Assembly (NCBI GenBank): GCA_948467495.1
Contig: CAOKEO010000007.1
Span: forward strand, 1-55,247
Length of the DNA stretch: 55,247 nt
Source: an uncultured Clostridium sp.
GTDB taxonomy: Bacteria > Bacillota > Clostridia > TANB77 > CAG-508
Reading direction: 5' to 3'
Positions 37,544 to 48,109 of the stretch are shown piece after piece. Both the position numbers and the translations under genes were made by a program. How positions within the stretch are numbered: position 1 is the first letter of the stretch; every line of letters starts with the position of its first letter. Under the pieces are notes generated by a model. That model searched no databases, was not told the origin of the DNA, and worked only from the letters and a program-made list of their open reading frames with translations.

Positions 37544-39472
37544 ATGGAGAAATATGAACATAAATATGGAGCTGACCAAATTCAAGTATTAGAAGGTCTA
37601 GAAGCCGTAAGAAAAAGACCTGGTATGTATATAGGAAGTACATCTGTTAGAGGATTACATCATTTAGTTTATGAGATTGTGGATAACGGTGTAGATGAAG
37701 CATTAGCAGGGTATTGTACAGAAATAAATGTTACCATAGAACCGAATAATATTATTTGTGTCGAAGACAATGGAAGGGGAATTCCCGTAGAAATACATCC
37801 AAAAACAAAAATATCCACTGCTGAAACAGTATATACTGTATTACATGCTGGAGGAAAATTTGGAGGAGATAGTGGCTATAAAGTATCAGGAGGGCTTCAT
37901 GGAGTTGGTGCTTCTGTAGTAAATGCTTTATCGAATTGGACAGAAGTAACCATTCGAAGAGATGGAAGCTTATATCAAATGAAATTTGAAAAAGGGAAAA
38001 CAACACAAAAATTAGAGAAAATTGGGGAGGCAGAAGGAACAGGAACCAAAGTTAGATTTTTAGCAGATGATACCATATTTGAAACAACAAATTATGAATA
38101 TGAAGTATTAGAAAAAAGATTTCGTGAGATTGCCTTTTTAACAAAAGGACTAAAAATAACAATTGAAGATCAAAGAGAAGAAGTTCCTAAAAAAGCAGAA
38201 TTTTGTTTTGAAGGTGGTTTAAAATCTTTTGTTGAATTTTTAAACAAAAACAAAGAAAAGTTACATAAAACACCTATCTATATAGAAAAAGATGGAGAAG
38301 TTCCAGTAGAAATCGCTATACAATATACATCAAGCTATTCAGAGAATATCTATACTTTTGTAAATAACATAAATACTATTGAAGGTGGAACTCATTTAGA
38401 AGGATTTAAAAGATCTTTAACCAAAGTATTTAATGATTATGCTAGAGGTCACAATATTCTAAAAGAAAAAGATTCTAATTTACAAGGAGAAGATATTAGA
38501 GAAGGAATCACAGCAGTTGTTTCTGTTAAAGTAAAAGAACCACAATTTGAAGGACAAACGAAAACAAAATTAGGAAATAGTGAAGTAACAGGTGTTGTCC
38601 AAAGTATGGTAAATGAAGCATTATCTACTTTTTTAGAGGAAAATCCTAATGTAGCAAAATCTATTTTAGAAAAATGTATTAGTGCTTCCAGAGCTAGAGA
38701 AGCAGCAAGAAAAGCTAGGGAATTAGCTAGAAAGAAAAATTCATTAGAAACTTCTACTTTACCAGGAAAACTAGCAGATTGCAGTAGTAAAAATGCAGAT
38801 GAATGTGAGGTATATATTGTAGAGGGAGATTCAGCAGGAGGAAGTGCAAAACAGGGAAGAGATAGAAAATTCCAAGCAATTTTACCTTTGTGGGGAAAAA
38901 TGTTAAATGTGGAAAAAGCAAGAGCAGATAAGATTTATGGAAACGACAAATTAAATCCTGTTATTTTAGCTGTTGGAGCAGGTATAGGTAGTGACTTTGA
39001 TGTAACAAAAATAAGATATGGAAAAGTTATTATCATGGCAGATGCAGATGTTGATGGAGCACATATCAGAACTTTATTATTAACTTTTTTCTTCCGTTAT
39101 ATGAGACCATTAATTGAAAATGGAAATGTTTATTTAGCCCAACCACCATTGTATAAATTATCGAAAAAAGGAATGGAAGACAAATATTGTTATACAGATG
39201 AAGATTTAGAAAATGCTTATAAAGAACTAGAAGAAAAAGGAATTGGAAGAGAACAACTAGGATTGCAAAGATATAAAGGTTTAGGCGAAATGAATCCAGA
39301 ACAATTATGGGAAACCACGATGAATCCAGAAACTAGAACATTAGTAAAAGTAACTATGGATGATGCCATAAAAGCTGACGAAATATTTAGTTTATTGATG
39401 GGAGATGAAGTAGAGCCAAGACGAGAATTTATTCAATCCAATGCGAAATATGTAAAAAATTTAGATATCTAA
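37544..39472 (+). CDS. gyrB: DNA gyrase subunit B
   Basis: This 642-aa type II topoisomerase ATPase subunit has the GHKL ATPase motifs [28 protein letters not shown] and [19 protein letters not shown]. The TOPRIM domain has [15 protein letters not shown] and DADVDGAHI. The C-terminal [20 protein letters not shown] (family signature) is followed by RREFI. It lacks the long insert of proteobacterial GyrB. It has AAAGGAGG 8 bases before ATG. gyrA follows 6 kb downstream, separated by T4SS-like genes, rather than adjacent as in many Firmicutes. Confidence 0.98.
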   Translation: MEKYEHKYGADQIQVLEGLEAVRKRPGMYIGSTSVRGLHHLVYEIVDNGVDEALAGYCTEINVTIEPNNIICVEDNGRGIPVEIHPKTKISTAETVYTVLHAGGKFGGDSGYKVSGGLHGVGASVVNALSNWTEVTIRRDGSLYQMKFEKGKTTQKLEKIGEAEGTGTKVRFLADDTIFETTNYEYEVLEKRFREIAFLTKGLKITIEDQREEVPKKAEFCFEGGLKSFVEFLNKNKEKLHKTPIYIEKDGEVPVEIAIQYTSSYSENIYTFVNNINTIEGGTHLEGFKRSLTKVFNDYARGHNILKEKDSNLQGEDIREGITAVVSVKVKEPQFEGQTKTKLGNSEVTGVVQSMVNEALSTFLEENPNVAKSILEKCISASRAREAARKARELARKKNSLETSTLPGKLADCSSKNADECEVYIVEGDSAGGSAKQGRDRKFQAILPLWGKMLNVEKARADKIYGNDKLNPVILAVGAGIGSDFDVTKIRYGKVIIMADADVDGAHIRTLLLTFFFRYMRPLIENGNVYLAQPPLYKLSKKGMEDKYCYTDEDLENAYKELEEKGIGREQLGLQRYKGLGEMNPEQLWETTMNPETRTLVKVTMDDAIKADEIFSLLMGDEVEPRREFIQSNAKYVKNLDI

Positions 39473-39477
39473 TAATT

Positions 39478-39511
39478 TAATGCCAGATAAACTAAAAGTT
39501 ATCTGGCATTA
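39478..39511 (+). terminator. Hairpin after gyrB
   Basis: TGCCAGATAA / TTATCTGGCA with an 8-nt loop, five bases after the gyrB stop. There is no good T run, so it may act as an mRNA end stabiliser or a weak terminator. Confidence 0.6.
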
Positions 39512-40062
39512 ATGATAAAGCTAATAATAATCTCCACTAAAACTAATATATCTAATATTTAAACCTAATATATATTACTATATAAATAAGCCCCATACCA
39601 CATATATTAATCATTCGCTCGACTATTAGTACACCACAAGTAACTATATTCATCCCAAAGGGACTACTAATAACCACTTCATAAAAAGATACACTAGATA
39701 TAAAAATAATCTTAGCTCGAATAGATTACCTACCATTTGACCATATATCAAAGAATAAAAATAAAATAATATAGCCTACAAGCAAATAATATACTCTTAT
39801 CGCCGACCTATTATAATATAAAAAATACACCATAATACATCTTTGTCCGAATATCAATGAACTAATCAAAATCCATTCATACTCTTGGCTCAACTATTAT
39901 TAACCTTATAACATTAGTATAATCAAAAAAATAAAAATTATTCAAAAAAATTAACATAAAAAAATTTTTAAGAAGTAGAAATATGTCGGAAAAAGGAGAT
40001 GAGTTTTTCTTGACAATATCCATCAAATCATATAAAATTATTTTCAATAGGAGGTGAAAGAA
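39512..40062. other. G-poor 550-bp spacer between gyrB and T4SS locus 2
   Basis: I see no gene. From about 39530 to 39920 the plus strand is rich in A, C and T but strikingly poor in G, unlike the purine-rich neighbours. A motif of the form GCTC(G/A)AxTA recurs at 39617 (GCTCGACTATTA), 39715 (GCTCGAATAGATT) and 39888 (GCTCAACTATTA). The composition suggests an unrecognised noncoding or foreign segment. Confidence 0.4.
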
Positions 40063-40065
40063 ATA
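40049..40065 (+). promoter_or_regulatory. Shine-Dalgarno pointing to an AUA start
   Basis: AGGAGG (40049-40054) lies 8 bases before ATA 40063. The only standard candidate, GTG 40054, overlaps the site itself. Confidence 0.5.
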
Positions 40066-40659
40066 AAAAAACAAGCCACAACACAGAGTTGGATTCCCAT
40101 AGAAGAAATATTAGAAAATGGAATGATAAAAACAAAAAGTAAATATATTAAAATTTTAAAAATAACACCGATTAATTACAACTTAAAATCTGACTTAGAA
40201 AAACAAGCTATTTTAAATTCTTACAAAATTTTTTTAAAAACCTGTCATTTCGATATCCAAATTTTAATTCAAAGTAGTAAAGAAAATTTAGAAAATCATA
40301 TCAATCTTATCCAAAGAAATGTAAAGAAGAAAGAAAATAGATATTTAGAAAAAATATCTGAGAATTATATGGAAGCTATTAATAAAATTAATACAAGTAA
40401 GAAATCATCTTCTAAAAACTTTTATCTTATTATATCCCAAAAAAATAAAATAGAACAACAATATCAAGAATCTTTTGAAATAATTAAAAATGATTTAAAA
40501 GAAAAATATTTTAAAATCAAAGAATGTTTATCTAGATGTGGGAATTCAGTATTTGAAGTCAATACAAAAGAAGAAGCAATGAAAATCATCAATTCTTTTT
40601 TAAATACAAGAAAAGAAGTTAATTTAAAAAAAGAAGAAAAGGAGGAAAAAAATTATTAG
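40063..40659 (+). CDS. VirB4 N-terminal-domain protein of T4SS locus 2
   Basis: This protein is about 198 aa and corresponds to the N-terminal domain of VirB4 ATPases. WIPIEEILENGMIKTKSKYI, then KILKITPINYNLKSD and FDIQILIQSSKENLENHI match the pattern of the larger minus-strand gene at 18609-19862 (both read roughly: xxG-Y-x-x-x-I-x-x-I-N-Y-x-L-x-S, then F-L-x-x-x-x-F/P-I-Q-I). It has no membrane helix, unlike its locus 1 counterpart, and no P-loop. The apparent start is ATA 40063, or GTG 40054 if the site overlap is tolerated. It ends with a Lys/Glu-rich tail over the ribosome binding site of the next gene. Confidence 0.65.
   Translation: MKKQATTQSWIPIEEILENGMIKTKSKYIKILKITPINYNLKSDLEKQAILNSYKIFLKTCHFDIQILIQSSKENLENHINLIQRNVKKKENRYLEKISENYMEAINKINTSKKSSSKNFYLIISQKNKIEQQYQESFEIIKNDLKEKYFKIKECLSRCGNSVFEVNTKEEAMKIINSFLNTRKEVNLKKEEKEEKNY
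40641..40657 (+). promoter_or_regulatory. Shine-Dalgarno pointing to an AUU start
   Basis: GGAGG (40641-40645, in AAAAGGAGG) precedes two consecutive ATT codons at 40652 and 40655, in frame with the downstream VirB4. The first ATG (40688) lies over 40 bases from the site. Confidence 0.5.
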
Positions 40660-42484
40660 AAAAGGCAACATAAAACAATTAAGACTAATGGAAGGTTCTA
40701 TTTCAGATATAGATGCTATTGCTCCATCTTATATTAATATAGAAAATCCTAAATACTTAGAAATAGATAATCTATTCTATAGTGGATTAATGGTGGTAAA
40801 TTATTATAGAGAACAGACAGATATCTTGTTAAAAACCTTAATTGAGACAAATATTAACATGAATATTTCTATGTTTTATGAAAAGCAAGATAGTTATAAA
40901 ACCATTAAAGATTTGACTTATCATATAGGAAATGTAGGGGTAGAATTAAAAGAAACCAATCAAAATAGGCAAGATATTGATATTGTAGCATTTGCTTATA
41001 ATGATGCAAAATATATTCGAAAAGAAATCCAAGTCAATAATGAAGATATTTATTTTTTATATATTTACATAAATGTTTATGCAGAAGACAAAAAAGAATT
41101 AGAATATTTTTTAAGTAAAATAGAAGGAATAACACAAAGTAAGGGAATGCAAACAAGAAGAGCAAATTTCAGACAAGAAGAGGTTTTTATGGCATGTCTT
41201 CCTTTAGCAGAGAATCCTGAAATAGCAAAAAATGTATCCAAAAGAAACATTTTGACCAATGGATTAATTGCCACGTATCCGTTTATTTCTTCTACTATAT
41301 TTGATGAGAATGGAGTTTTTATAGGAACCAATATCTACAACAACTCTTTAGTATTTATTGACAGATATGATACAAACAAATATAAAAATGCTAATATTTG
41401 TATCTTTGGGACAAGTGGTGCTGGAAAGTCATTTTACACCAAATTACTCATTCTAAGATATAAACTATTAGGTATTAGACAATATATTATAGACCCAGAA
41501 AGAGAGTACAGCAACTTATGTAAACAACTAAAAGGAATACAAATAAAAATAGGACCTAATTCAGATACTTATATCAATATTTTGGATATAAGAAAGGAAA
41601 GTATTGAAGAAGGGGAAAGTGGATATTTAGCAACTAAAATAGGAAAATTAATCGGATTTTTCAATTTGGTATTTGGTGAATTAAATGAAGAGGAAAAAGC
41701 ATTAATAGAAGAAAAACTAATTGAAATTTATGAACAAAAGCAGATTACATTTAATGATGATAGTTTATATAAAACAAATGAAGAGAAAATATTAGGAAGA
41801 GAATTTAAAACATCAGAAGATATGCCATTATTAGAAGACTTATATCATGCTTTAGGAAAAGACGAAAAAACCAAAAAATTTAAAACAAAATTAATACCAT
41901 TTGTAAAAGGTTCTATGAAATTCTTTAATCATCCAACTAACATAGCATTAGATAATGATTTTATTATTGCTGATGTTTACGATTTAGGAGAAGATAATTT
42001 GAAATATGGCATGTATCTATTTACAGATATCTTCTGGGATAAAATAAAAGAAAATAGAGAAGAAAAAAAAGCTATCTATTTAGATGAAATATGGAGATTA
42101 ATAGGAGTTACCTCTAATAAAGAAGTAGCAAGTTTTATCTATAAAATATTTAAAACAATCCGAAAATATGGAGGAAGTAGTGTAGCAATTACACAAGATA
42201 TTTCTGATATTTTTAGTTTAGAGAATGGAATATATGGAAAAAGTATTTTAAATAATTCCAGTATTAAAACCTTTTTTGCACTAGAAGAAGAAAACATAAA
42301 AATACTATCCGAATTTGCCAATTTATCAGAAAAAGAAAAAGTAGAGATAAAATCCTTAAAAAGAGGTGAATGTCTAATGTTTGTAGGAGAAAGTCATATT
42401 TTAACTAAAATAGAATGTTCTGATGCAGAAAAGGAAATAGTTGAAGGTGATGATAATGAAAAAAATATTAACAGCTATCAATAA
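40652..42484 (+). CDS. VirB4-type T4SS ATPase of locus 2
   Basis: This 610-aa protein (598 aa from ATG 40688) is a VirB4/TraC ATPase. Walker A is CIFGTSGAGKSFYTKLL (about residue 250), Walker B is KAIYLDEIWRLIG (about 470), and GGSSVAITQDISDIF and LKRGECLMFVGES are family motifs. YIIDPEREYSNL follows Walker A, as in other VirB4 proteins. The first 12 codons after the proposed ATT start (IIRKGNIKQLRL) keep the frame open up to the ribosome binding site, arguing for a start there. Its partner N-terminal-domain gene lies immediately upstream, as in locus 1. The gene overlaps the CpaE-like gene by 29 bases. Confidence 0.88.
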   Translation: MIRKGNIKQLRLMEGSISDIDAIAPSYINIENPKYLEIDNLFYSGLMVVNYYREQTDILLKTLIETNINMNISMFYEKQDSYKTIKDLTYHIGNVGVELKETNQNRQDIDIVAFAYNDAKYIRKEIQVNNEDIYFLYIYINVYAEDKKELEYFLSKIEGITQSKGMQTRRANFRQEEVFMACLPLAENPEIAKNVSKRNILTNGLIATYPFISSTIFDENGVFIGTNIYNNSLVFIDRYDTNKYKNANICIFGTSGAGKSFYTKLLILRYKLLGIRQYIIDPEREYSNLCKQLKGIQIKIGPNSDTYINILDIRKESIEEGESGYLATKIGKLIGFFNLVFGELNEEEKALIEEKLIEIYEQKQITFNDDSLYKTNEEKILGREFKTSEDMPLLEDLYHALGKDEKTKKFKTKLIPFVKGSMKFFNHPTNIALDNDFIIADVYDLGEDNLKYGMYLFTDIFWDKIKENREEKKAIYLDEIWRLIGVTSNKEVASFIYKIFKTIRKYGGSSVAITQDISDIFSLENGIYGKSILNNSSIKTFFALEEENIKILSEFANLSEKEKVEIKSLKRGECLMFVGESHILTKIECSDAEKEIVEGDDNEKNINSYQ

Positions 42485-43829
42485 TCCAAAATTAAATGAA
42501 GAATTAAAAAAAGAAAGTAATTTTCAGATAATAGGGAAAGACATTCAATATAAAGAAGCAATTTTAGAGGTATTAGAAAAAAACAACAAAATCGATTTAA
42601 TTATTTTAAGTGATAAAATACCAGGAGAAATTAAATTAGAAAATTTGATTGAAAAAATAAAATTAGAAAATGATAAAATAAAAATTATTTTTATTTTAGA
42701 AAAAGAAAATAATAAAATAGAAAAAATATTAATAAAAAATAATATTATAGATATTTATTATAATGATAAAATTAATTTAAAAGAATTAATTAAAATAATA
42801 AATAAGCAAGAAATTAATATGGAAGAAGAAATTATTAAATTAAAAAAAATAATTGAGGAAAAAAATAAAAATGAAAATAAAATCAAAAGCAAAAAATTTT
42901 TTCATCTAAAAAAATCATTAAAGAAAACAAAAGATAAAATTAAAAAAACGATAAAAATCATACTACAAAAAGAAAAAATTAGCTATAAAAATAGCAATAT
43001 GTCAACCAAAATAATTACTTTTTCAGGGAATAACAAAAGCGGAAAAAGCACATTATCCCTAATTATCAGCCAATATTTATCAACTAAGAATAAAAAAGTT
43101 TTACTAATAGATGGAGATTTAGAAAAACAAGATTTAAGTTTTATTCTTAAAAAAAATAAAAGTATTTTTTCTCCCTTTTTTAAAAATAAAAAAAATCAAA
43201 ATAAAATAATAACTAGAAAAGTAAAAAATATAATAAATAATAAAAATAGAAAATTAATAAATAATAAAAATTTTATTTATCATTATTCATTAAAAAAAAT
43301 AATTAATTTATTTAATAATAAAATTAATAAAAATTTATATTTTTTTAATGGATTAAATGAATTATTAAAAAATAATCAATTAATGAAAGAAAAAATCATC
43401 AATTATTTACTATTTTTTTTATTAAAAAAAACAAAAAAGTTTTATCATTTTATTATAATTGATTTATCCAAAAGTAATGATAGCTCAATCAATCAGTTGA
43501 TTATGAAAAATAGTGACATAAATTTTATCGTCATAGAAGCTGATATCTTAGGCATAAAAGAATTTCAATCTATATTAAAAGTATATACAACTGAATGGAA
43601 AGTAAATAAAAACAGTTTACATATTGTATCAAATAAAAGAAATTTTTGTTCCATGAATAAAAGTTTAGTCTTAAAATGTGTTCCCCTTAGAAACAAAATT
43701 TATGAAATAAAAGAAAATAAAATTTATCAATTAATTTTTTTTAATTATTTTAAAAAGAAATTTCTATTAAAAAATAAAAAAATAAAAAAGGAAATAAATA
43801 AAATAGTAAAAAATGTCATAATAAAATAA
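42456..43829 (+). CDS. CpaE/MinD-like P-loop ATPase of T4SS locus 2
   Basis: This 457-aa protein has an N-terminal receiver-like domain (about 1-110, KIDLIILSDKIPGEI). A Lys-rich coiled linker and a ParA/MinD-type ATPase domain follow (about 190-430). Walker A-like is FSGNNKSGKSTLSLII, then KVLLIDGDLEKQDLS and FIIIDLSKSND. The layout is that of CpaE, the localisation ATPase of tad pili. The start is ATG 42456, 7 bases after AAGGTG. The composition is extreme: the middle (about 230-320) is almost entirely Lys, Asn and Ile, indicating relaxed selection or strong AT drift there. It probably positions the secretion machinery at the cell envelope. Confidence 0.7.
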   Translation: MKKILTAINNPKLNEELKKESNFQIIGKDIQYKEAILEVLEKNNKIDLIILSDKIPGEIKLENLIEKIKLENDKIKIIFILEKENNKIEKILIKNNIIDIYYNDKINLKELIKIINKQEINMEEEIIKLKKIIEEKNKNENKIKSKKFFHLKKSLKKTKDKIKKTIKIILQKEKISYKNSNMSTKIITFSGNNKSGKSTLSLIISQYLSTKNKKVLLIDGDLEKQDLSFILKKNKSIFSPFFKNKKNQNKIITRKVKNIINNKNRKLINNKNFIYHYSLKKIINLFNNKINKNLYFFNGLNELLKNNQLMKEKIINYLLFFLLKKTKKFYHFIIIDLSKSNDSSINQLIMKNSDINFIVIEADILGIKEFQSILKVYTTEWKVNKNSLHIVSNKRNFCSMNKSLVLKCVPLRNKIYEIKENKIYQLIFFNYFKKKFLLKNKKIKKEINKIVKNVIIK

Positions 43830-44337
43830 AATTAAAAATTATCAAAATACTAAAAAATAATAAATAAAAAAACAATATTAACTTTTTGGAAAAAAAATTA
43901 TACCCAATAGAAAGAATAACTAATAAAAACACATTTGGTTTTTTAAAAAAAGAAACGATTTTTATTAGGCAGAAAAGGGATTAAAGGTATCTGTATTAAG
44001 CAAAAAGTAACTAAAAAAAGCAATAAATTAGTTTACATATTGTTAGAAAAAAGAAAAGAAATAATACAAAAAAGTAGAAAAAAAGGAAAAGGCAAGTTCA
44101 GAAAGTAAAAATTCAGCTAAAAAAATGCGGAATTAATATAGAAAAAATAAGAAAATAATATAAAAATACGAATGAAAGAAAATAAAGTGAAAAAAAACTA
44201 AAATAAGAAAGTAGTAATCAAAAAGGTATCGTTAAATAGATATAAAGTTAGGCAATCATACAATAGAAAGAAAAAATAAGAAGATAAAAAGCCTAAAAAA
44301 AGGTTTACATATGTCTAAAAAGAAAGAAGGAATAAAG
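43830..44337. other. A-rich gap after the CpaE-like gene
   Basis: No intact gene is visible. Short purine-rich open stretches in different frames between about 43880 and 44110 (one reads KGIKGICIKQKVTKKS) could be the remains of a small basic protein, but they have no start site and no family. No hairpin or promoter stands out. Confidence 0.35.
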
Positions 44338-45063
44338 ATGGAATTAAGTAATTTAAATAGAAACAAAGAAAATGAGATAGAAAATCATTTAGTAAATGAA
44401 AAAACGCAAAAAAGTTTTTTAGAAAGTACATTAGGTAAAACAATCAATACTGCTATTGATATTGCAATAAGAGCAATCTTACCAGATTTTGTTGAAGAAC
44501 AAATTATAAATATAAAAGATAACCTTTTTCATTATGGATTAAAAGATGGCATTACTAAAACCATCGACGACGCCATTGATTTAGGAAAAAGTACAATAGG
44601 TATTATGACTGGAAATTTTGAAAATGTCACTCAAATGCAAAATGCAATAAAGTCAGGAGGTTTAATAGATAGTATGTCATCTTTGTTAGATATAGTGGTT
44701 GATAAAGTAAGACAATCTGGACTTATTAATCAGACAGTAGCGAAAACCATAAAACAAGGGAAAGATATAATTCTACATAATGTAGAAAATAATATAGAAA
44801 GTACATTTAATAAACAATACCAGGCAATAGAAAATGTGGATAGATATATTGATAATTGGAAAAAATATTGGGAGGAAAAAAATTTTAATGCCATGCAAAA
44901 AGAGTACCATAAAATAGAAAAGCAATTAAAAAATTTGGCACCAATCCAAAAGACAATAAATGACATAAAAACAGTAAAAATATTACATAATTTAATAAAA
45001 AATAATGGACAAGACTTCAATTTAACGCAAGAACAAATAGAGTTAGCTAAAAAATTGACATAA
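44338..45063 (+). CDS. Conserved-looking hypothetical helical protein
   Basis: This 241-aa protein is of unrecognised family. It is almost wholly helical and amphipathic, with no membrane segment or cysteine. Notable strings are FLESTLGKTINTAIDIAIRA, ILPDFVEEQI and GLKDGITKTIDDAIDLGKS. The C-terminal part (about 165-241) is coiled-coil-like (EYHKIEKQLKNL). The start is ATG 44338 with AAGGA upstream; an ATG at 44311 extends it by nine Lys-rich residues. It lies between T4SS locus 2 and gyrA, and the next small gene follows in the same direction. A secreted effector or scaffold role would be speculation. Confidence 0.65.
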   Translation: MELSNLNRNKENEIENHLVNEKTQKSFLESTLGKTINTAIDIAIRAILPDFVEEQIINIKDNLFHYGLKDGITKTIDDAIDLGKSTIGIMTGNFENVTQMQNAIKSGGLIDSMSSLLDIVVDKVRQSGLINQTVAKTIKQGKDIILHNVENNIESTFNKQYQAIENVDRYIDNWKKYWEEKNFNAMQKEYHKIEKQLKNLAPIQKTINDIKTVKILHNLIKNNGQDFNLTQEQIELAKKLT

Positions 45064-45126
45064 AAGTATTAAATATGAATAAAAAAGAGGAAAAATATCA
45101 AATACTAAAAGGAAGGAGGTAGTTAT

Positions 45127-45414
45127 ATGGAAGAAAATATTAAATATAAAGATATTTTAGGTTTAATTTATGAAGCAGAAGAAAAAACACTAGAAGAGAA
45201 AATGAAACAAGCCAATAGAAGTGTAAAAGAAAAAATACAAGATATTAATACCAAAAAACTTTTGGAAGATACGGCAAAGCCGAAAGAGTTATTAAGGTCA
45301 TTTGAAAAAATAGAAGAAAATTACAGTGTAAAAATAGCAGCTTATAACAAAGAATTTTATAAACAAGGATTTATTGATGGTGTCAATTTAATCATAAATT
45401 GTTTAAAAACATAA
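45127..45414 (+). CDS. Small hypothetical protein (95 aa)
   Basis: This 95-aa acidic/basic helical protein begins MEENIKYKDILGLIYEAEE and ends AAYNKEFYKQGFIDGVNLI plus a short tail. The strings resemble small Firmicute proteins of the DUF6809 kind, but I am not sure of the match. It has a strong AAGGAGGT site. It is the last gene before the gyrA promoter, and a half copy of the palindromic repeat begins right at its stop codon, so the element may supply its 3' end. Confidence 0.65.
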   Translation: MEENIKYKDILGLIYEAEEKTLEEKMKQANRSVKEKIQDINTKKLLEDTAKPKELLRSFEKIEENYSVKIAAYNKEFYKQGFIDGVNLIINCLKT

Positions 45415-45458
45415 TATAAAAACTTTCTAATTGAAATATATCACCTCTGAATGGTTAC
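45414..45458. repeat. Half copy of the palindromic repeat family
   Basis: ATAAAAACTTTCTAATTG, AAATATATCACCTCTGAA and TGGTTAC match the right arm and end of the complete copies. The left arm and core are absent. Confidence 0.75.
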
Positions 45459-45487
45459 ACTTTTTCAGGACTTTCCTGTCATTTTGC

Positions 45488-45516
45488 TTGCAAATTTGAA
45501 ATTGTTTTAGTATAAT
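45488..45516 (+). promoter_or_regulatory. gyrA promoter
   Basis: TTGCAA (45488-45493), a 17-bp spacer, then TATAAT (45511-45516), about 50 bp before the ATG at 45568. Confidence 0.7.
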
Positions 45517-45567
45517 AAACGCATAGAAAAATAAGCGATTATGCAACAGAGAAAGGAAGTAAAAAAG

Positions 45568-48036
45568 ATGGAAGAAAAACAAGAAAGAATGGACGGAAAA
45601 ATCATAGAAAGAGACATCGAAAAAGAAATGAGAACAGCTTATATTGACTATGCCATGAGTGTTATTGTATCAAGAGCATTACCAGATGTAAGAGATGGAT
45701 TAAAACCAGTACACAGAAGAATTTTATATGCGATGCATGAAGATGATATAACATCAGATAAACCATACAGAAAATGTGCCAATACAGTCGGATCAGTACT
45801 TGGTAGATATCATCCACATGGTGATAGTTCAGTTTATGATGCTATGGTAAGATTAGCACAAGACTTTTCCATGAGATATATGTTAATTGATGGGCATGGA
45901 AATTTTGGTTCAGTCGATGGTGATGGTGCCGCTGCTATGAGGTACACAGAAGCAAGAATGGCAAAAATTTCAGAATATATGTTATCAGATATTGAAAAAA
46001 ACACGGTAAACTTTATGCCAAACTATGATGATAGGTTGCAAGAACCAACTGTATTACCAGCTCGAATACCAGCACTTTTAATCAATGGTTCTTCAGGAAT
46101 TGCTGTAGGTATGGCAACTAACATACCACCTCACAATTTAACAGAGGTAATTAATGGGATAATCAAAATAATAGATGAAGATGAAGTAACAGACGAAGAC
46201 TTAATGAGTGTTATCAAAGGTCCAGATTTCCCAACAGAAGGCATTATATTAGGTATGGAAGGAATTAAACAAGCCTATAAAACAGGAAGAGGAAAAATAA
46301 CATTACGTGCTGAGACAGAAATAGAAGAAATGAGTGGAAATCGTCAAAGAATTATTGTATCTTCTTTACCATATCAAGTAAATAAAGCAAATTTAATCAA
46401 GACTATTTCTGATTTATCAAAAGAGAAAAAAGTGGAAGGAATTTCTGAATGTAGAGATGAATCAGATAGAAAAGATAGAGTAAGAGTCGTAATTGAATTA
46501 AAAAGAGATGCAAACCCACAAGTTGTACTAAATCAATTATTTAAACATACACAAATGCAAACAACATTTGGTATTATTATGTTAGCTTTAGTTAATGGAG
46601 AACCCAAAATACTAACATTAAGACAATGTATTGATTGTTATATCGACCATAGAAAAGAAGTTATATTAAGGAGAACGCAATTTGAACTAGACAAAGCCCT
46701 AGCAAGAGCTCATATTTTAGAGGGACTAAAAATAGCAATTGATAATATTGATGAAGTCATCAGTATCATTCGTTCTTCTTACGATGACCCAAAAGAAAGA
46801 TTAATGGAGAGATTTGGTTTAACAGATATACAGGCACAAGCAATTTTAGATATGAGGTTAAAAACATTATCAGGTTTACAACGTGAAAAAATAGAAGAAG
46901 AATACAAACAATTAATGGAATTAATTGCTCATTTAAGAGATATTTTAAATAGCGAAAGATTAGTATTTGAAATCATAAAAGAAGAATTAATCGAAATCAG
47001 AGATAAATTTGGAGATGAAAGAAAGACAAAAATTGTAGCTGCAGAAGGAGAAATTGATATAGAAGATTTGATTAAAGAAGAACAATGCGTAGTTGCTTTA
47101 ACTCATTTTGGTTACATAAAAAGAATGCCAATTGACACGTATAAAAGTCAGAGAAGAGGAGGAAAAGGAATTACAGGAATGACAACAAGAGAAGAAGATT
47201 TTGTAAAAGAAATTTTTACAGCTTCTACACATGACATGGTTCTATTTTTCACGAATAAAGGGAAGTTATACAAATTAAGAGGATATGAACTCCCAGAAGC
47301 AGGAAGAACCGCAAGAGGAACAGCAATTGTAAACTTATTAAGCTTAGACGCAGGAGAGAAAGTATCTGCTATTATTCCAATTCAGAATTTTGCAGAAGGA
47401 AAATATTTATTAATGGCAACTAAAAATGGTTTAATTAAAAAGACAGCTTTAAAAGAATATGATTCAACCAGAAAGACAGGACTTCAAGGAATTACCCTAA
47501 AAGAAGACGATGAATTAATTGATGTTCGATTAACAGATGGAGAAGATAATGTTGTATTAGTAACTAGAAATGGTATGTGTATTACATTTGACGAGAAAGA
47601 TGTACGTCCAATTGGTAGAGTTTCACAAGGTGTAATTGGAATTAGAATTGATGAAGATGACGAAGTAATAGGAATGGAATCTGTTATTAGTGGAGGAAAA
47701 GCAACATTACTTGCTATCACAGAGAATGGATTTGGAAAAAGAACAGAATTAGAAGAGTACAGAGTGCAAAATAGAGGTGGCAAAGGAGTTATTACATATA
47801 AAATCACACCAAAAACAGGAAAATTAGTAGGAGTAAGAATTGCGGTAGAAGGTGACGATGTTATGTTAGTTACTAACACAGGAACCATTATTAGATTGAA
47901 AGTAGATGATATTAGTGTTCTTGGAAGGTCAACACAAGGTGTTACATTAATGAGAACAAACGATGGTGGAAAGGTAGTTAGTATAGAAACTTTAAGTCAA
48001 GAAATCCCTGTAACAAACGAAGAAGAAGAAAACTAA
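45568..48036 (+). CDS. gyrA: DNA gyrase subunit A
   Basis: This 822-aa type IIA topoisomerase subunit opens [21 protein letters not shown], the GyrA start. The winged-helix part has [20 protein letters not shown] (the quinolone-resistance region), with the catalytic Tyr in AMRYTEARM. The C-terminal six-bladed beta-pinwheel (about 500-815) contains the GyrA box QRRGGKG (in [13 protein letters not shown]), which marks gyrase rather than topoisomerase IV. The start is ATG 45568, with AAAGGAAG upstream; an ATG at 45541 has no site. It converges with dnaC and shares a terminator with it. Confidence 0.97.
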   Translation: MEEKQERMDGKIIERDIEKEMRTAYIDYAMSVIVSRALPDVRDGLKPVHRRILYAMHEDDITSDKPYRKCANTVGSVLGRYHPHGDSSVYDAMVRLAQDFSMRYMLIDGHGNFGSVDGDGAAAMRYTEARMAKISEYMLSDIEKNTVNFMPNYDDRLQEPTVLPARIPALLINGSSGIAVGMATNIPPHNLTEVINGIIKIIDEDEVTDEDLMSVIKGPDFPTEGIILGMEGIKQAYKTGRGKITLRAETEIEEMSGNRQRIIVSSLPYQVNKANLIKTISDLSKEKKVEGISECRDESDRKDRVRVVIELKRDANPQVVLNQLFKHTQMQTTFGIIMLALVNGEPKILTLRQCIDCYIDHRKEVILRRTQFELDKALARAHILEGLKIAIDNIDEVISIIRSSYDDPKERLMERFGLTDIQAQAILDMRLKTLSGLQREKIEEEYKQLMELIAHLRDILNSERLVFEIIKEELIEIRDKFGDERKTKIVAAEGEIDIEDLIKEEQCVVALTHFGYIKRMPIDTYKSQRRGGKGITGMTTREEDFVKEIFTASTHDMVLFFTNKGKLYKLRGYELPEAGRTARGTAIVNLLSLDAGEKVSAIIPIQNFAEGKYLLMATKNGLIKKTALKEYDSTRKTGLQGITLKEDDELIDVRLTDGEDNVVLVTRNGMCITFDEKDVRPIGRVSQGVIGIRIDEDDEVIGMESVISGGKATLLAITENGFGKRTELEEYRVQNRGGKGVITYKITPKTGKLVGVRIAVEGDDVMLVTNTGTIIRLKVDDISVLGRSTQGVTLMRTNDGGKVVSIETLSQEIPVTNEEEEN

Positions 48037-48058
48037 AATAGAAGAAGACATAAAGCAT

Positions 48059-48088
48059 AAAACCCAGTTAAAATTCAACTGGGTTTTA
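48059..48088. terminator. Bidirectional terminator between gyrA and dnaC
   Basis: AAAACCCAGTT / AACTGGGTTTT with a 7-nt loop and A/T runs on both flanks, between two convergent genes. Confidence 0.85.
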
Positions 48089-48109
48089 TGTTATCTTCTA
48101 TAGTAAGTT

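Noticed and set aside
39611..39640. 3' end of a reversed 23S rRNA gene
   Set aside because: The complement of CTCGACTATTAGTA recalls the 23S tail, but nothing upstream matches and the similarity is under 20 bases.
43830..44337. Small basic protein gene remnant
   Set aside because: Only short open stretches in different frames in very A-rich DNA, with no start site or family match.
45541..45567. Upstream ATG as gyrA start
   Set aside because: There is no ribosome binding site before 45541, whereas AAAGGAAG precedes 45568.
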